Of a stretch of DNA of 57,068 nucleotides, positions 55,451-57,068 are shown in pieces (within the stretch, counting starts at the first letter, position 1; each line of letters starts with the position of its first letter). The position numbers and the translations under genes are program-made. Origin of the DNA: Dimargaris cristalligena (taxonomy: Eukaryota; Kickxellomycota; Dimargaritomycetes; Dimargaritales; Dimargaritaceae); assembly GCA_027576995.1 (NCBI GenBank), contig JANBQC010000119.1, positions 1-57,068 of the forward strand, read 5' to 3'. The notes under the pieces were generated by a model that worked only from the letters and a program-made list of their open reading frames with translations, was not told the origin of the DNA and did no database searches.

Positions 55451-56643
55451 AGGGGAAGATAGTGGAAAGGAAAATAGGTCAATGGGGCGCCCGTTAGCAT
55501 CAGTCGTTCATTTTTACCGCCAATTCCGTGGCTTACTATCTATTAATACATGCCAATGGGCCACTCACCATGGCTCGTTATTCGAATAAAAAAATAATAT
55601 ATTATAAATGTTTACTATCCCTTGTAACGAATAAGTTGTGGGCGGTATCCCAGTATTGGAAGTTTGATGGCAGAATGTGTAGAGTGGCGAAGAGGTTACA
55701 ATTCCCCGTAGTATTCTGACCGTAGACTATGTTGGATATACCCACAAATTCTTTCAAAGTATGTTATGCCTAGATTGATCAATCAAATATACTAGCACCG
55801 ATGCAAGGAAGTGAGAGTCGTCAGGAACTGGTTAAATTCGCTGCGGGAATATCCGTTAAATATGCCTCGACCGATAGAAATGCTTTAATTAATGCGGCAT
55901 TGCGGGTGACAGTAAATGGGGACGTTTGCCATTATGGGGCAGCAATAAAGCTGACTAAGTTAGCTGTACTATGGGATTGGGGAGCTTAATATACTAGACA
56001 CCACCACCAAACTAGAGCAATGGTGCATAAGGGGCGGGTATAATCAGCTTCAGTAAGTGTCATTTTTTAAAACTGTATTTGATGTCTCAGGCCAATCCTC
56101 CGAAAATCATCAATGGCCTTAAACTGCATTTTATCCGAGTCCTTTAAAAGTCGGATTAACTCTCCATATTTGGGCTGGCCCAATTTATATGGAACTCAAG
56201 TTTATGGCCATGCCAATTGAGTCAAGGAATCTTGAACGTCACTAATAACAAAGAAGCTGAATGACAAGAAGAAGTTGGCCTCAAACAATAAATATACTCC
56301 ATGAGGTATTATGTCGAAATTAATTTATTGAAAATGCCGTGTTGAACGACCAAATCAAAGGAACCGAAAAACTATCGGGAAACTTTAGGGTGTACTGGAA
56401 TATAATTACATACTATCAGAAATGGCATATATATATATATACATGAGCTAAAAGTAAACAAGAAAACTACCCAATAGGTATAATGTGATAATCACAAAGT
56501 TATTGAAGCGTAAAGCGTGGTGGAAATATAAATACGACGTTACATTTCGCCAAGAATGAACCATTGAGGATTTGGATGAGAGTTAAATAATGCCTGTTGC
56601 AAGTCAAGCCCATATCTGGGGGGGGTCGTTAGGAGAAGAGGGT
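55451..56643. other. intergenic spacer
   Basis: Tail-to-tail region between OST1 and the Hsp20-like gene. AT-rich, with a (TA)n run near 56428-56442. A 62-codon plus-strand frame at 55801-55989 has no recognisable domain. No gene supported. Confidence 0.5.
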
Positions 56644-57068
56644 TTAATGTAGCCAGGTAACCCAGTTCATTCCAGACCGGGGGAAGTGCGCCTTGAACAG
56701 GCCGTCGGCGTAGGTGATGGTGGCCTTGTCAGTGACCACGTCGGCGGGCAGGTTGGCGACATGCTCGTAGACACCGAACTGCGTATTAGCAAACACTAGT
56801 AGCTGCTGCTTCTCAATGTGGTAGCCGCACTTGGTCAAGTGGCAGGCGTCATGCCACTTGATAGTCACAGTAACGTGGGCATCGGTAGTTTCGGTATCAA
56901 CGGCAGGGTTGAAGCACCAGTATTTGACTACAGTGGGGTCTTCAGGCGCTGGAGGAGCGGGCTTGGGGGGATCAGGGGCGGCGAAGAAGGAGTGGGAGGG
57001 GATGGGTGGTAGAGGCTCTTCCACGCGGCCGTTGGGGTTTTCGGTGACGCGGTAGAAGCGGTCGTTGA
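56644..57068 (-). CDS. Hsp20/alpha-crystallin-like protein, 5' truncated by window edge
   Basis: The frame is open from the right edge to a stop at 56644, giving about 140 residues; the beginning lies outside the window. No in-frame ATG occurs in the visible part. It starts NDRFYRVTENPNGRVEEPLP, then a Pro-rich linker (PDPPKPAPPAPEDP), then a beta-rich domain. That domain is VTVTIKWHDACHLTKCGYHI followed by FGVYEHVANLPADV and ITYADGLFKAHFPRSG. The order strand, LP-x-DV, x-A-x(4)-DGL and FPR is the second half of the alpha-crystallin domain of small heat-shock proteins, although it is divergent and has two cysteines. It may be a chaperone-like protein rather than a classical Hsp20. No C-terminal IxI motif is seen; it ends NWVTWLH. 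Confidence 0.5.
   Translation of the reverse strand, partial: NDRFYRVTENPNGRVEEPLPPIPSHSFFAAPDPPKPAPPAPEDPTVVKYWCFNPAVDTETTDAHVTVTIKWHDACHLTKCGYHIEKQQLLVFANTQFGVYEHVANLPADVVTDKATITYADGLFKAHFPRSGMNWVTWLH

Noticed and set aside
56644..57024. Complete 126-residue gene starting at 57024
   Set aside because: The codon there is GTG and the frame stays open to the window edge with sensible sequence (NDRFYRVTENPNG), so the gene is truncated rather than starting there.
1..57068. CRISPR arrays, tRNA or rRNA genes, bacterial operons
   Set aside because: Direct repeats seen are minisatellites or transposon ends, no cloverleaf or rRNA core sequence was recognised by eye, and spliceosomal introns show the DNA is eukaryotic. 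A tRNA scan could still find one I missed.

Overview
The window is eukaryotic and looks like a compact fungal genome. Genes are split by short introns, nearly all with GTAAGT- or GTAGGT-like donors. Coding exons are GC-rich and spacers AT-rich, with (TA)n, (GA)n and poly-G/C runs. The conserved genes are core eukaryotic ones (ribosome biogenesis, N-glycosylation, ER-Golgi cargo receptor, HMG-CoA lyase). The Myb-like protein and the very short exons make an early-diverging fungus (Zoopagomycota/Kickxellomycotina type, possibly Dimargaritales) my best guess. That placement is inference, because no marker here fixes it.

Layout. 1-9.8 kb is AT-rich, gene-poor and holds decayed mobile DNA: a Helitron-type Pif1 helicase tail, copies of a 144-bp terminal-inverted-repeat element, and an LTR-like stretch. 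Only a small secreted protein and one hypothetical protein are supported there. 9.9-16.5 kb holds a secreted Gly-Asn-Gly repeat protein, a Myb-like gene reconstructed from seven exons, and a PITH/thioredoxin-like gene with a 25-nt exon and no redox CxxC. 18.4-22.6 kb is a large single-exon RING protein. 24.5-28.7 kb holds a hypothetical protein and an ERGIC-53/Emp47-type cargo receptor. 31.4-38.7 kb holds an NmrA-like NAD(P)-binding protein, HMG-CoA lyase (mitochondrial presequence plus C-terminal SKL) and an M28/glutamate-carboxypeptidase-II-like type II membrane peptidase. 39.8-49.6 kb holds TRAIP-like RING E3, UTP11 and SQT1/AAMP, all on the minus strand. 50.5-57 kb holds a TMEM184/DUF300 membrane protein, ribophorin I (OST1) and the 3' part of an Hsp20-like gene cut by the window edge.

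Functional links. UTP11 (SSU processome) and SQT1 (uL16/Rpl10 chaperone) are neighbouring ribosome-assembly genes. OST1 and the ERGIC-53-like receptor both act on N-glycoproteins early in the secretory pathway. Otherwise the gene order looks like ordinary, non-operonic fungal housekeeping. The most notable points are the uniform 144-bp repeat family, the exons of 25-30 nt, the CxxC-less thioredoxin domain, the dual targeting signals of HMG-CoA lyase and the glycine-rich secreted protein. I saw no gene cluster that looks like a new multi-gene system.
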